Notes: generated by a model not told the origin, from the sequence alone. Numbered from the stretch's first letter, positions 23,946 to 32,531 are shown. The stretch: DNA of 45,634 bases from CAZOSF01 sp964582415 (GCA_964582415.1 CAZOSF010000011.1:1-45634); one strand, 5' to 3'. Numbers and translations are program-made.

Positions 23946-26009
23946 TTATGAATTAGCTACTTTAGATTCTGAGTTTTCATTTCCTTCGTCACCATCCTCT
24001 GTACTCACCGTATCTTCAGTGGTTTCTGTTGTCTCGCCTTCGGAAATCGCTCCGTTCAAATGGTCGTGCGACGTTTTTAGGGGAACGGGTTCCTCTTTTA
24101 TGAAGGGTCGTTTACCAAAAATACGTTCCAAGCTTTCTTTAAAAATAACTTCTTTTTCCAATAACTCTTCAGCCAGTTCGATAAGTTTATCCTTATTTTC
24201 CTCCAAAAGCTTAACCGCCCGTTGGTATTGAATTTCAATAATATTTGAAATTTCCTTATCGATCAGTTCAGCAGTTTTTTCGCTGTACGGTTTGCTGAAA
24301 GTATAATCCTGTTGCCCAGAGGAATCGTAATAGGTTAAGTTGCCAATCTTATCATTCAAACCATAGATGGTTACCATGGCCCGAGCTTGCTTGGTTACTT
24401 TCTCCAAATCGCTCAGGGCACCTGTAGATATTTTGTCGAAAATTACTTTTTCGGCAGCACGTCCACCCATGGCGGCACACATCTCATCCATCATTTGTTC
24501 GGGACGTACGATGAGTCGCTCTTCAGGAAGATACCATGCAGCCCCCAAAGATTGTCCACGAGGCACGATGGTAACTTTCACCAAAGGAGCAGCGTGCTCC
24601 AGCATCCAACTTACCGTTGCATGACCTGCTTCATGGTAGGCAATGGTTTTCTTTTCCTGAGGCGTGATGATTTTGTTTTTCTTTTCCAAACCACCTACGA
24701 TTCGATCAACCGCATCCAAGAAGTCTTGTCTTCCAACAGCTTTTCTGCCTTTTCTGGCGGCGATCAATGCTGCTTCGTTACAAACGTTGGCAATATCGGC
24801 ACCAGAGAAACCTGGGGTTTGTTTAGAAAGGAAATCAGTATCTACGGTATCATCCTTTTTAATAGGGCGTAAGTGCACTTCAAAAATCTCCTTGCGTTCA
24901 CGAACGTCTGGTAAATCGACATAAATCTGACGATCGAAACGACCTGCACGCATCAAAGCTTTGTCCAATACATCAGCACGGTTGGTAGCCGCCAAAACGA
25001 TTACATTGGTATTGGTTCCGAAACCGTCCATTTCGGTTAATAGCTGGTTTAGGGTATTTTCACGTTCGTCATTCGAACCCGAAAAATTAGCCCTTCCACG
25101 CGCCCTTCCGATGGCATCGATTTCATCTATAAAAATGATGGCAGGAGATTTTTCTTTTGCCTGCTTGAACAAGTCCCGTACACGTGAAGCTCCAACTCCT
25201 ACAAACATTTCTACGAAATCGGATCCAGAAAGTGAGAAAAAAGGAACTTTTGCCTCTCCTGCTACGGCTTTGGCCAACAAGGTTTTCCCTGTTCCTGGAG
25301 GTCCTACCAATAAGGCACCTTTCGGAATTTTCCCTCCTAAAGAAGTGTACTTATCTGGATTTTTCAAAAAGTCTACGATTTCCTGAACTTCCTCCTTGGC
25401 TCCTTCCAAACCGGCGACATCTTTGAAGGTGGTTTTTACATCGGTTTTTTCATCGAAGAGTTTTGCTTTCGATTTTCCGATATTGAAAATCTGTCCTCCA
25501 GGACCACCGCCAGCTCCGGCCGACATACGTCGCATGATATAAATCCAAATACCGATAATGATGGCAAAGAATATAATCGACGGAAGGAATTCAGCCCAAA
25601 TATTCGACTCAGTCTCGTAAACAATTCCGGTGTTGGGGCTTTTTTCGTTAATGATTGGTTTTATACTATTCTCAAAATTTTGAAGGTCCCCAAACTCGAA
25701 TTGATAGCTGGGGTCATTCGGCCCCGGCTTTAAGAGGCGGTCTTTAACTTTGCTGGAGTGAATTTGTTTTTGTTTTGCTTCTTCTGTAAGATAAACTCGG
25801 GCAATTTTTTTATTGACAATTTCCACTTTAGCAACATCACCTGCCTCTAAATACGATTGGAAATCGGCCTGGGTTGTCTTGGCGGGAGCCGAAAGGCTAC
25901 TACCCCCAAAAAATTGAAGTGCGATAAATAATAGGAATATCGCAATATAGATCCAATACGCATTGAATCTGGGTTTCCGTGGTTCGGGTTTATTATTTTC
26001 GTTGGCCAT
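23946..26009 (-). CDS. ftsH: ATP-dependent zinc metalloprotease FtsH
   Basis: FtsH is a membrane AAA+ protease that degrades damaged membrane proteins and regulators. The 687-residue protein has a first membrane helix at about 17-37, a periplasmic FtsH-extracellular domain and a second helix at about 143-162. The AAA module has Walker A GPPGTGKT (236-243), Walker B IIFIDEIDAIG and the second region of homology. The protease domain has the zinc motif HEAGH (459-463). The C-terminal tail (about 645-687) is highly acidic and rich in Thr, Glu and Ser. It follows rsfS by 13 bp and is probably co-transcribed with it. Confidence 0.97.
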   Translation of the reverse strand: MANENNKPEPRKPRFNAYWIYIAIFLLFIALQFFGGSSLSAPAKTTQADFQSYLEAGDVAKVEIVNKKIARVYLTEEAKQKQIHSSKVKDRLLKPGPNDPSYQFEFGDLQNFENSIKPIINEKSPNTGIVYETESNIWAEFLPSIIFFAIIIGIWIYIMRRMSAGAGGGPGGQIFNIGKSKAKLFDEKTDVKTTFKDVAGLEGAKEEVQEIVDFLKNPDKYTSLGGKIPKGALLVGPPGTGKTLLAKAVAGEAKVPFFSLSGSDFVEMFVGVGASRVRDLFKQAKEKSPAIIFIDEIDAIGRARGRANFSGSNDERENTLNQLLTEMDGFGTNTNVIVLAATNRADVLDKALMRAGRFDRQIYVDLPDVRERKEIFEVHLRPIKKDDTVDTDFLSKQTPGFSGADIANVCNEAALIAARKGRKAVGRQDFLDAVDRIVGGLEKKNKIITPQEKKTIAYHEAGHATVSWMLEHAAPLVKVTIVPRGQSLGAAWYLPEERLIVRPEQMMDEMCAAMGGRAAEKVIFDKISTGALSDLEKVTKQARAMVTIYGLNDKIGNLTYYDSSGQQDYTFSKPYSEKTAELIDKEISNIIEIQYQRAVKLLEENKDKLIELAEELLEKEVIFKESLERIFGKRPFIKEEPVPLKTSHDHLNGAISEGETTETTEDTVSTEDGDEGNENSESKVANS

Positions 26010-26022
26010 ATGGCTTTTTAGT

Positions 26023-26394
26023 TTAATAAGAAGTTTCGATAGTTACCGTCTTGGCATCCCCCCATAATCCTTCGATGTCGTAAAATTCTCGAATATGCTT
26101 TTGGAATACATGGACAACAACATTAACGAAGTCCATCAATACCCATTCTGCATTATTGCTTCCTTCGACATGCCAAGGTTTTTCCTTAAGGGCTTTGCTG
26201 ACGGTTTTTTGAATGGAATTAACGATTGCGTTTACCTGAGTATTGGAGGTACCGTTGCAGATGATAAAGTAGTCACATACCGTGTTCTCAATCTCCCTAA
26301 GGTCAAGGATTTGTATATCCTGTCCCTTTACCTCTTCAATTCCTTTAATTATTTGTGTAACAAGTTGGTCTGTTTCTACCGCTTTTTTCTGCAT
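26023..26394 (-). CDS. rsfS: Ribosomal silencing factor RsfS
   Basis: RsfS binds ribosomal protein uL14 and blocks subunit joining during starvation. The 123-residue protein has the family core: VKGQDIQILDLREIENTVCDYFIICNGTSNTQVNAI, then KPWHVEGSNNAEWVLMDFVNVVVHVFQKHIREFYDIEGLW. Length and motifs are normal. It is the first gene of a minus-strand run into ftsH and is divergent from birA (84 bp). A full -7 element lies 19 bp upstream. Confidence 0.95.
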   Translation of the reverse strand: MQKKAVETDQLVTQIIKGIEEVKGQDIQILDLREIENTVCDYFIICNGTSNTQVNAIVNSIQKTVSKALKEKPWHVEGSNNAEWVLMDFVNVVVHVFQKHIREFYDIEGLWGDAKTVTIETSY

Positions 26395-26412
26395 TAAAAA
26401 ATTTTATTTGTG

Positions 26413-26420
26413 CAAATTTA
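26413..26420 (-). promoter_or_regulatory. Bacteroidota -7 promoter element for rsfS-ftsH
   Basis: The minus strand reads TAAATTTG, a full TAnnTTTG match, giving a leader of about 10-12 nt. The -33 region is A-rich without a TTTG. Confidence 0.55.
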
Positions 26421-26478
26421 TTATTTTTTTGCTTTTTGATACCTTTTGCGAACCTAGATTAACACAATATTAATCCGC

Positions 26479-27210
26479 TTGAAATTAATCAAAATTGATG
26501 CCATTGGTTCTACCAATGATTATTTAAAAGATCTTATAAAATCTGTTACTGTGGAAGATGGTACAGTAGTCACCACCCAGCACCAAACTAAGGGGCGGGG
26601 GCAAATGGGTGCGTCCTGGTATTTTGAAGAGGGTAAAAGCCTGGCTTTTAGTTTGTTTAAGAAAGGAAATGGATGGCCCATCTCCAATCAGTTTTATATC
26701 AATTTTTCGGTATGCGTCGGCGTAAAAAAGGCTTTGGATTCACTGGGAGTTCCTAAAACCACCATCAAATGGCCTAACGACATATTGGCAGATGGCAAGA
26801 AGGTTTGTGGCATTTTGGTGGAGAATCAATTCCAGAAAATGGCTATGGTTAGCAGCGTTATTGGCATTGGAATGAATGTTAACAACTCCAGAATCGACTT
26901 ATATCCCCAAGCGTCCTCCTTATTGCTCAGTTCTGGCCGATTGTTCGATAGGGATGAGGTATTGCAAACGGTTCATAAAAGCGTCTTTGATGAACTGATA
27001 GAGCTTACCGACGAAACCAAAAATGCGGCTCATAGCGCATATGAGGATTATCTTTTTCGAAAGGATATTCCATCGGTGTTTGAAGATGTTTCCAACAAAC
27101 AATTTGGAGGTATCATTCGGGGCGTTGGTCCGGAAGGACGATTGAAAGTGGAACGTAGCGATGGTCAAATCGCCACTTTTGAATTAAAAGAAATCCAGTT
27201 AAGGTATTAG
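26479..27210 (+). CDS. birA: Biotin--[acetyl-CoA-carboxylase] ligase, catalytic type
   Basis: BirA activates biotin with ATP and attaches it to the carrier protein of biotin-dependent carboxylases. The 243-residue protein has the GSTNDYLKDL start, the biotinoyl-AMP loop TKGRGQMGASW (family GRGR/Q-G), IKWPNDILADGKKVCGILVENQ with the catalytic Lys, and IGIGMNVNNS. There is no N-terminal helix-turn-helix, so it is an enzyme only, not a repressor. No in-frame ATG precedes the conserved start, so translation begins at TTG (26479-26481). The stop shares 4 nt with the convergent SRPBCC gene. Confidence 0.92.
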   Translation: MKLIKIDAIGSTNDYLKDLIKSVTVEDGTVVTTQHQTKGRGQMGASWYFEEGKSLAFSLFKKGNGWPISNQFYINFSVCVGVKKALDSLGVPKTTIKWPNDILADGKKVCGILVENQFQKMAMVSSVIGIGMNVNNSRIDLYPQASSLLLSSGRLFDRDEVLQTVHKSVFDELIELTDETKNAAHSAYEDYLFRKDIPSVFEDVSNKQFGGIIRGVGPEGRLKVERSDGQIATFELKEIQLRY

Positions 27211-27599
27211 AGTGTCGCCATGCGATCGGTTAGGGTCTCCAAAAACTTGGTGATAGGCCCCTTAATCATCATTGCCATCATCGGATTGAAATCTCCTGAA
27301 AATTGCAACCCTATTTCTGAAGCAGTATCGGAAACAGATTCAATGGCCCCTTTCAGAGTGAAAGGTATCTTATCGCTGATGGCTCCCAAAACTAAAGAGA
27401 CCGGTGCATTTTCTTCCTTTATTTCCAAGGCAATTTCAGGCATGCCTTTGAGTGCGAATACGAAGGCATCATCTCGCAAAACTTCAAATTTACTGATGTT
27501 CTCAGGCATCAGGTTTTCAAAGTTCTTTACATCTTTTAGATATTCGAAAAGTTCTTGTGAACTTTTGTTGACGGTAACTTTTTTACTGTTGATTTCCAT
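27207..27599 (-). CDS. SRPBCC-fold (START/Bet v1-like) protein
   Basis: The 130-residue protein has the helix-grip pattern of the SRPBCC superfamily: a first strand (NSKKVTVNKSSQELFEYLKDVKNFENLMPE), a curved sheet, and a long C-terminal helix with GPITKFLETLTDRMATL. It resembles small Bacteroidota members that lack any fused catalytic domain. Such proteins bind hydrophobic ligands in a cavity; the ligand is unknown. It is tail-to-tail with birA (4-nt overlap) and starts 15 bp after the pyrE stop, so it may be in the pyrE operon. Confidence 0.8.
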   Translation of the reverse strand: MEINSKKVTVNKSSQELFEYLKDVKNFENLMPENISKFEVLRDDAFVFALKGMPEIALEIKEENAPVSLVLGAISDKIPFTLKGAIESVSDTASEIGLQFSGDFNPMMAMMIKGPITKFLETLTDRMATL

Positions 27600-27614
27600 A
27601 GCAATTGATCGTAA

Positions 27615-28259
27615 TTAGGCTGGATTCCATTCCGAGGGATTCTTTCGCCATTCAGCAAGGATGTCCACTTCTTCAGAGGATATATAACGTGATTTTTCCG
27701 CCTGTTTTAGCAAGTTCGAATAATCACTTAGGGTATGTAGTTCTACTTTGGCGTTTTTGAAATTTTCTTCCGCCACTGGAAATCCGTAAGTGAAAATGGC
27801 CACCATTCCTTTCACTTGGGCTTGTGCATCACGAAGTGCTTCTACGGCTTTCAAACTGCTTCCCCCAGTGGAAATCAGGTCCTCAACCACCACCACACTT
27901 TGGTTTTTCTCCAACAGCCCTTCAATCTGATTTTTTCGCCCATGAGATTTAGCTTCTGGACGTACATAACAGAAAGGTAGGTTCATATAATCGGCGACCA
28001 ATGCCCCAATTCCAATGGCTCCAGTAGCTACTCCAGCAATTACATCGGGCTTTCCGTAAAGCTTTTCGATTTGTTTGGCCAGATTCTCGCGAATATAGTT
28101 TCGGATAGGAGGGTAGGATAGGGTAATCCTGTTGTCGCAATAGATGGGAGATTTCCATCCAGAGGCCCAAGTAAACGGTTTTTGCGGTTGCAATTTTATT
28201 GCATTAATTTGCAATAATAGTTCGGCCGTTTTTTGTGCTGTTCCATTGTGTAAAACCAT
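27615..28259 (-). CDS. pyrE: Orotate phosphoribosyltransferase
   Basis: PyrE joins orotate and PRPP to give OMP in pyrimidine synthesis. From the ATG at 28257-28259 the protein has 214 residues, as expected. A longer frame to 28391 is rejected because the extra 44 residues are unrelated and lie opposite the NUDIX gene. Motifs are TWASGWKSPIYCDNR, DVIAGVATGAIGIGALVAD, PFCYVRPEAKSHGRKNQIEG (catalytic loop Lys) and the PRPP site VVVVEDLISTGGSSLKAVEAL. The start is only 7 bp from the divergent NUDIX ATG, and its -7 element overlaps that ATG. Confidence 0.95.
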   Translation of the reverse strand: MVLHNGTAQKTAELLLQINAIKLQPQKPFTWASGWKSPIYCDNRITLSYPPIRNYIRENLAKQIEKLYGKPDVIAGVATGAIGIGALVADYMNLPFCYVRPEAKSHGRKNQIEGLLEKNQSVVVVEDLISTGGSSLKAVEALRDAQAQVKGMVAIFTYGFPVAEENFKNAKVELHTLSDYSNLLKQAEKSRYISSEEVDILAEWRKNPSEWNPA

Positions 28260-28263
28260 ACTG

Positions 28264-28271
28264 CAAATGTA
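28264..28271 (-). promoter_or_regulatory. Bacteroidota -7 element of pyrE, overlapping the divergent NUDIX start codon
   Basis: The minus strand reads TACATTTG, a full TAnnTTTG match ending 4 nt before the pyrE ATG. Transcription would begin at or next to the A of the start codon, predicting a leaderless pyrE message. Confidence 0.55.
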
Positions 28272-28896
28272 TAAAGTTTTTGTCAAAGATATTCCCATAA
28301 TCCTATCTACGGAGAAAAATATCGGAAAGCAATACACAGCGATTCCATTGAAGTTGGCGCGATTCAAAAAACTGATTAAAAAGATCAACAATGGGGAACT
28401 TTTTTATGTTAACCTCTATCATAAAAATGCCGAAAAGCTGGAGCGATTCCTAAAGAAAAAGCTCCCTTACGTGGAAGCAGCGGGCGGTTTGGTGTACAAT
28501 CAAAAAAAGGAAATCTTGTTTATCTACAGAAATGGTCGTTGGGATTTGCCTAAAGGACATATCGACAAAGGGGAATCGCATGAAGCGGCAGCCATTCGTG
28601 AAGTGGAGGAGGAAACCGGCGTAAAAAATTTAGAGGTGCGGCGGTTTATTGATAAAACCTATCATGTTTTCAAGCGCAACGGGAAGTTTAAACTAAAGGC
28701 TACCTATTGGTTTGAAATGTTCACCGATTACGAAGGGGAATTCACGCCTCAAGTGAATGAAGGCATTAAAAAGGTAAAATGGAAAAACTTTGAAAAGTCC
28801 CAAAAAGCCCTCTCCAATAGTTACGCAAACATCAAATTGCTTTTTCCTAAAGAATACTTATTATCGCACCCGAACGATCGGGTATCTCAAATGTGA
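28267..28896 (+). CDS. NUDIX hydrolase
   Basis: From the ATG at 28267 the protein has 209 residues. The NUDIX box GHIDKGESHEAAAIREVEEETGV matches the consensus Gx5Ex7REUxEExGU and lies in the middle of the protein, preceded by WDLPK. An N-terminal region of about 75 residues (MYKVFVKDIPIIL, basic, RFKKLIKKI) is not part of the NUDIX fold. This N-terminal extension is typical of a Bacteroidota subgroup whose substrate is unknown; the box alone shows cleavage of a nucleoside-diphosphate-linked compound. The longer frame beginning at 28144 is rejected because it crosses the pyrE coding region. The 3' end overlaps the M14 peptidase gene by 36 nt, antiparallel. Confidence 0.88.
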   Translation: MYKVFVKDIPIILSTEKNIGKQYTAIPLKLARFKKLIKKINNGELFYVNLYHKNAEKLERFLKKKLPYVEAAGGLVYNQKKEILFIYRNGRWDLPKGHIDKGESHEAAAIREVEEETGVKNLEVRRFIDKTYHVFKRNGKFKLKATYWFEMFTDYEGEFTPQVNEGIKKVKWKNFEKSQKALSNSYANIKLLFPKEYLLSHPNDRVSQM

Positions 28897-30606
28897 TTTT
28901 TCATAATGATTGGAACGTTTGTGTAACCAATCTAGCTGAGCGTACCAATTATTGGCAAAGTCTGCCTCTGAGGCTTTTTTTGCTTCAAATTCACTTTTCA
29001 GCAGTGGGTTTTCCTCCAACAATTCCAAAGCCTTATCCTCCCATACGTAGGGGCTGAATCCTTCCTTTTGTTGTAAGATGGTATCAAAATAATTCCAAGC
29101 AAAAAAAGAATCTACCCCAGTTGGCTCCAATGCTTCGATAATGTAACGAACGCCATCCTGTTCTGTCGGCACGAGTATATCACCCGCATTCACTTTATAG
29201 TTAATCTCTTCTAAAAGCGTTTTCACATCGTAATGAGGATAATGGCCTTCATAGGGACTTCGATAGGTGCTATAATCCTGTATTGTATACATCTCGGCCG
29301 TCACTACAGTATCCTTTTTAAATACCTCCATTTTTATGCAGTTGTTTTTCAATTGATCGATTACCGTCCAATACCCTTGTGGAATGATATAATAGTCTGG
29401 TATGATGACGCCATCCGTAGCTTTGAAGTAATTGTAATAGGTGACGGGTTTTACAAAAGGTTCATCGCGAAAATATTTTAACCTTGGTAATCCAGTGATT
29501 TCGCTGGTAACCATACGGCCTTCATACCCTTTAAACTGGAGCGTGGTTGTTTTGGAAGAATCCACGGCCCATTCCAATGGATAGGTTTTTCCTGGTTTGA
29601 ATTCTTCTAATGCCGATGCTCGAGCCCTTTTAAGGTTGCCAGCGTCCAAATCTATGATGGAAACAAAAGTTCTCATCAGAGCATAGGTTCCTTCTACTCG
29701 CTGTTTATAAGGTTTAAGCATATGGGTTTCAATCATCATTCCCAATGCATTGAACAATGTGGTATAACCTGTAGAGTATCTCGGAGAATCCAAGTATTGT
29801 GAAAATCCGTGTTCAGGGGTGCGATTGAAAAGGTTAACATAAGGTGTTATGTCCCAGTTTTGTTGAGCCAATGAATCTTCCAAAGCGGGATGAAAAGTTT
29901 CGTGCAAATAAGAGCCCATGGCATCGCCTAACTTGTTATGCTGGGTGAACAAATGCGTTAGGGTATATTGATAGTCGGCGCCATTGCTCACGTGATTGTC
30001 TATAAATGCAGCTGGTTTGATTTGATGAAATAGTTGTTGAAAGCTTTCTGCATTTTTGGTGTCGACCTTCATGAAATCTCTATTCAGATCAAAATTTCTG
30101 GCATTCCCGCGAAAGCCATATTCCTCTGGGCCATTTTGATTGGTGCGCGATCCGGTATTTCTATTGAGAGCTCCCCCAATATTATATACTGGAATGGTCG
30201 CTATTACCGTATTTTTTGGGGCCTCCAGTTTACCTTGGGCATAATCACGAAGGAGCATCATGCTCGCATCGATACCATCGCTCTCGCCTGGGTGGATGCC
30301 GTTGTTAATGAGTAAGGTGTTTTTTTCAGGGTCCTTATTAAATTCTGAAGAACCGACCCCGCTGGGATTGTATACCACAACATGTAAGGGTTTGCCACTG
30401 TCTGTGGGGCCCATTTCATAGATAGCGATGGTAGGATAAGTAGCAGCTAATTGTTTGTAAAAGGAAATGACGTCTTCGTAGGTAGCCGTGCGTGTACCAA
30501 TGGAATTCTCGAAAGTTGTGGTAAAATCGATCGCAACAGGTGCATTTTTCTTGGTGCATGAAAAAAGGAACAAGAAGGATATAAAAAGGACAGGCAGCTG
30601 TTTCAT
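28861..30606 (-). CDS. M14-family zinc carboxypeptidase, lipoprotein
   Basis: From the ATG at 30604-30606 the protein has 581 residues. A lipoprotein signal ends in FLFSC with Cys17. The M14 peptidase domain (about 35-310) has the zinc motif HPGE (105-108) within NNGIHPGESDGIDASMML, NRDFMKVD, a later DNHVSNG His, and GMMIETHML with a candidate catalytic Glu. The C-terminal 250 residues are a beta-rich extension of unknown role. The enzyme is probably exported and trims C-terminal residues from peptides. A second ATG at 30615 would add three residues. It is convergent with the NUDIX gene (36-nt overlap). A full -7 element lies 15 bp upstream of the chosen start. Confidence 0.9.
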   Translation of the reverse strand: MKQLPVLFISFLFLFSCTKKNAPVAIDFTTTFENSIGTRTATYEDVISFYKQLAATYPTIAIYEMGPTDSGKPLHVVVYNPSGVGSSEFNKDPEKNTLLINNGIHPGESDGIDASMMLLRDYAQGKLEAPKNTVIATIPVYNIGGALNRNTGSRTNQNGPEEYGFRGNARNFDLNRDFMKVDTKNAESFQQLFHQIKPAAFIDNHVSNGADYQYTLTHLFTQHNKLGDAMGSYLHETFHPALEDSLAQQNWDITPYVNLFNRTPEHGFSQYLDSPRYSTGYTTLFNALGMMIETHMLKPYKQRVEGTYALMRTFVSIIDLDAGNLKRARASALEEFKPGKTYPLEWAVDSSKTTTLQFKGYEGRMVTSEITGLPRLKYFRDEPFVKPVTYYNYFKATDGVIIPDYYIIPQGYWTVIDQLKNNCIKMEVFKKDTVVTAEMYTIQDYSTYRSPYEGHYPHYDVKTLLEEINYKVNAGDILVPTEQDGVRYIIEALEPTGVDSFFAWNYFDTILQQKEGFSPYVWEDKALELLEENPLLKSEFEAKKASEADFANNWYAQLDWLHKRSNHYEKSHLRYPIVRVR

Positions 30607-30621
30607 GGAGTGCATTTTGTT

Positions 30622-30629
30622 CAAAGATA
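30622..30629 (-). promoter_or_regulatory. Bacteroidota -7 promoter element of the M14 peptidase gene
   Basis: The minus strand reads TATCTTTG, a full TAnnTTTG match. The predicted start of transcription is within a few bases of the first in-frame ATG, so the leader is 0-9 nt. Confidence 0.55.
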
Positions 30630-30652
30630 GCAGGAACTTTCATTTTTGGTAT

Positions 30653-30685
30653 AAAAAAAGGGATGCGCTTGGCATCCCTTTTTTT
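30653..30685. terminator. Intrinsic terminator downstream of rho
   Basis: GGGATGC / GCATCCC with a 5-nt loop is flanked by seven A and seven T, so it can act in both directions. It lies 15 bp after the rho stop and before the M14 promoter. Confidence 0.9.
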
Positions 30686-30700
30686 ATATTCTGAAGAACT

Positions 30701-32359
30701 TTATCCGTTCATGGAAATCAAGAATTCTTCGTTATTTCTCGTTTGTTTGATACGATCGTTGATGAATTCCATAGCTTCAACAGGATTCATATCGGCCAAG
30801 TATTTACGCATCACCCACATACGTTGTATTACGTTTTCATCAAGTAGCAAATCATCACGACGAGTACTGGAAGAAGTAAGATCGATAGCAGGGAATATTC
30901 TACGGTTCGCGATCTTACGATCTAATTGTAATTCCATATTACCGGTTCCCTTAAATTCTTCAAAGATTACCTCATCCATCTTCGAACCAGTTTCGGTTAG
31001 CGCTGTGGCGATAATACTCAAGGAACCACCGTTTTCGATATTACGTGCCGCTCCGAAGAAACGTTTTGGCTTGTGAAGGGCGTTAGCATCCACCCCACCA
31101 CTCAAGATCTTACCACTGGCCGGTTGCACAGTGTTATAGGCGCGGGCCAATCGGGTTATGGAATCCAAAAGGATTACTACATCATGACCACATTCCACCA
31201 ATCGCTTGGCTTTTTCGATGACAATGTTTGCCACGCGAACGTGTTCGGAAGCTTCCTTATCGAAGGTCGAGGCCACTACCTCTCCTTTTACGTGACGCTG
31301 CATGTCGGTCACCTCTTCTGGGCGCTCATCGATCAAAAGGATGATTTGATATACTTCCGGATGATTGGCAGCTATGGCATTGGCAATATCTTTCAACAAC
31401 ATCGTTTTACCCGTTTTTGGTTGGGAAACAATCATTCCCCTTTGTCCTTTACCAATAGGAGCAAAAAGGTCGATGATACGTGTTGAAATAGTACTTTGAC
31501 GATCTGCAATATTGAATTTTTCCTCAGGGAAAAGCGGGGTTAAGTGTTCAAAAGAAACGCGATCCCGAACCACATTCGGATTCAAGCCGTTGATTTTACT
31601 GACTTTAATAAGTGGAAAATATTTTTCTCCTTCTTTCGGTGGACGAACCTCTCCCAATACGGTATCTCCGGTTTTTAGACCGAAAAGGCGTATTTGAGAT
31701 TGTGACACATAGATATCATCGGGAGATGAGAGATAATTGTAATCGCTGGACCGGAGGAAACCGTATCCATCCTGCATGATGTCCAAGACACCTTCGCTTT
31801 CAATGATACCATCGAATTCGAAATCGGGTTCTCTGTACCGGTTTCGGGTGTCTTTATTCCCGTTTTTACCTTGGTCGTTCCCATCGTCCTTCTTAGGACC
31901 TTGGTTTTTATTTTTATTATGGGGTTGTCCCTCTTTGGTTCTGTTCTTTTCGTTGTGCCTTGGTGCCCCTTGATTCTTTTTTGGCTGTGGCTGTGGCTGG
32001 CTAGGCTGTGCTTGTTTGTCCTGTGCTTGAGATTTATCTTGAGCTTGAGATTTATCTTGAGCAGCCTCTTGTTGTGGGTTTCTGTGACCACGATTGTCGT
32101 TGCGTTGGGTACGTTGCCGTTTGTCCCTCTTTTGCCCCGTGATATCTTGGGCTCCTTTGTTTTCCGATTCGTTTTTTGGAGTGGAAGAATCCTCAGAGGT
32201 AATAGCCTTAACGGCTTTTGGATTGGCAGCTTGGTGATCTAAGATACGATACACCAAGTCTAATTTTTTAAGACTTCTGAATTTTGGCACGCCTAAATCT
32301 TTGGCAATGTCTTGTAATTCAGGAAGTAACTTTTCTTTAAGTTCTGAAATGTCAAACAT
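30701..32359 (-). CDS. rho: Transcription termination factor Rho
   Basis: Rho is a hexameric RNA helicase that ends transcription. The 552-residue protein is longer than the E. coli form (419). The N-terminal Rho-N helical domain (residues 1-45, FDISELKEKLLPELQDIAKDLGV) is followed by a polar insertion (about 55-175) rich in Gln, Asn, Lys and Arg, with AQDKSQ repeats. The RNA-binding cold-shock domain (EGVLDIMQDGYGFLRSSDYNYL) and the ATPase core follow, with Walker A PKTGKTMLLKDIA (about 312) and LLIDERPEEVTDM. Such insertions occur in Bacteroidota Rho and may add RNA binding or phase behaviour. A terminator follows. About 200 bp separate the start from the divergent DUF4293 gene. Confidence 0.97.
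   Translation of the reverse strand: MFDISELKEKLLPELQDIAKDLGVPKFRSLKKLDLVYRILDHQAANPKAVKAITSEDSSTPKNESENKGAQDITGQKRDKRQRTQRNDNRGHRNPQQEAAQDKSQAQDKSQAQDKQAQPSQPQPQPKKNQGAPRHNEKNRTKEGQPHNKNKNQGPKKDDGNDQGKNGNKDTRNRYREPDFEFDGIIESEGVLDIMQDGYGFLRSSDYNYLSSPDDIYVSQSQIRLFGLKTGDTVLGEVRPPKEGEKYFPLIKVSKINGLNPNVVRDRVSFEHLTPLFPEEKFNIADRQSTISTRIIDLFAPIGKGQRGMIVSQPKTGKTMLLKDIANAIAANHPEVYQIILLIDERPEEVTDMQRHVKGEVVASTFDKEASEHVRVANIVIEKAKRLVECGHDVVILLDSITRLARAYNTVQPASGKILSGGVDANALHKPKRFFGAARNIENGGSLSIIATALTETGSKMDEVIFEEFKGTGNMELQLDRKIANRRIFPAIDLTSSSTRRDDLLLDENVIQRMWVMRKYLADMNPVEAMEFINDRIKQTRNNEEFLISMNG
32025..32060. repeat. Two perfect 18-bp tandem repeats inside rho
   Basis: The unit GCTTGAGATTTATCTTGA occurs twice without mismatch, with a degenerate third copy on the flank. 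It encodes AQDKSQ-type units in the polar insertion of Rho, so changes in copy number would remain in frame. Confidence 0.9.
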
Positions 32360-32442
32360 GTAGTAATACTGAATAAATTATAGAAAGTATTGTGTCTTAT
32401 GCAATAAGAGATATAAAGTCGAAAAAATACTATGAAGACTAA

Positions 32443-32465
32443 GTAACCTCTGTTGAGGTGGTTAC
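32443..32465 (-). promoter_or_regulatory. Imperfect hairpin in the rho leader
   Basis: GTAACCTC, a TGTT loop, and GAGGTGGTTAC form two short stems with a bulge. A near-consensus -7 element (TATACTTG on the minus strand, 32477-32484) lies just upstream, so the hairpin would be at the 5' end of a leader of about 110 nt. A role in rho autoregulation is only a guess. Confidence 0.3.
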
Positions 32466-32531
32466 GAATAGTAGTGCAAGTATACAACAATATTTTGAAA
32501 TGGTGCTTTAATTTTTCAGAAAAGAAACCTT

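Noticed and set aside
28144..28266. N-terminal extension of the NUDIX protein by 41 residues
   Set aside because: It lies on the reverse of pyrE codons and is Cys-rich without pattern; the ATG at 28267 is adequate.
28260..28391. N-terminal extension of pyrE by 44 residues
   Set aside because: It would run through the NUDIX coding region and precedes a normal PyrE start; no support from family length.
30663..31486. Two 137-codon plus-strand frames opposite rho
   Set aside because: They lie opposite the conserved Rho ATPase core; composition is that of a mirrored gene.
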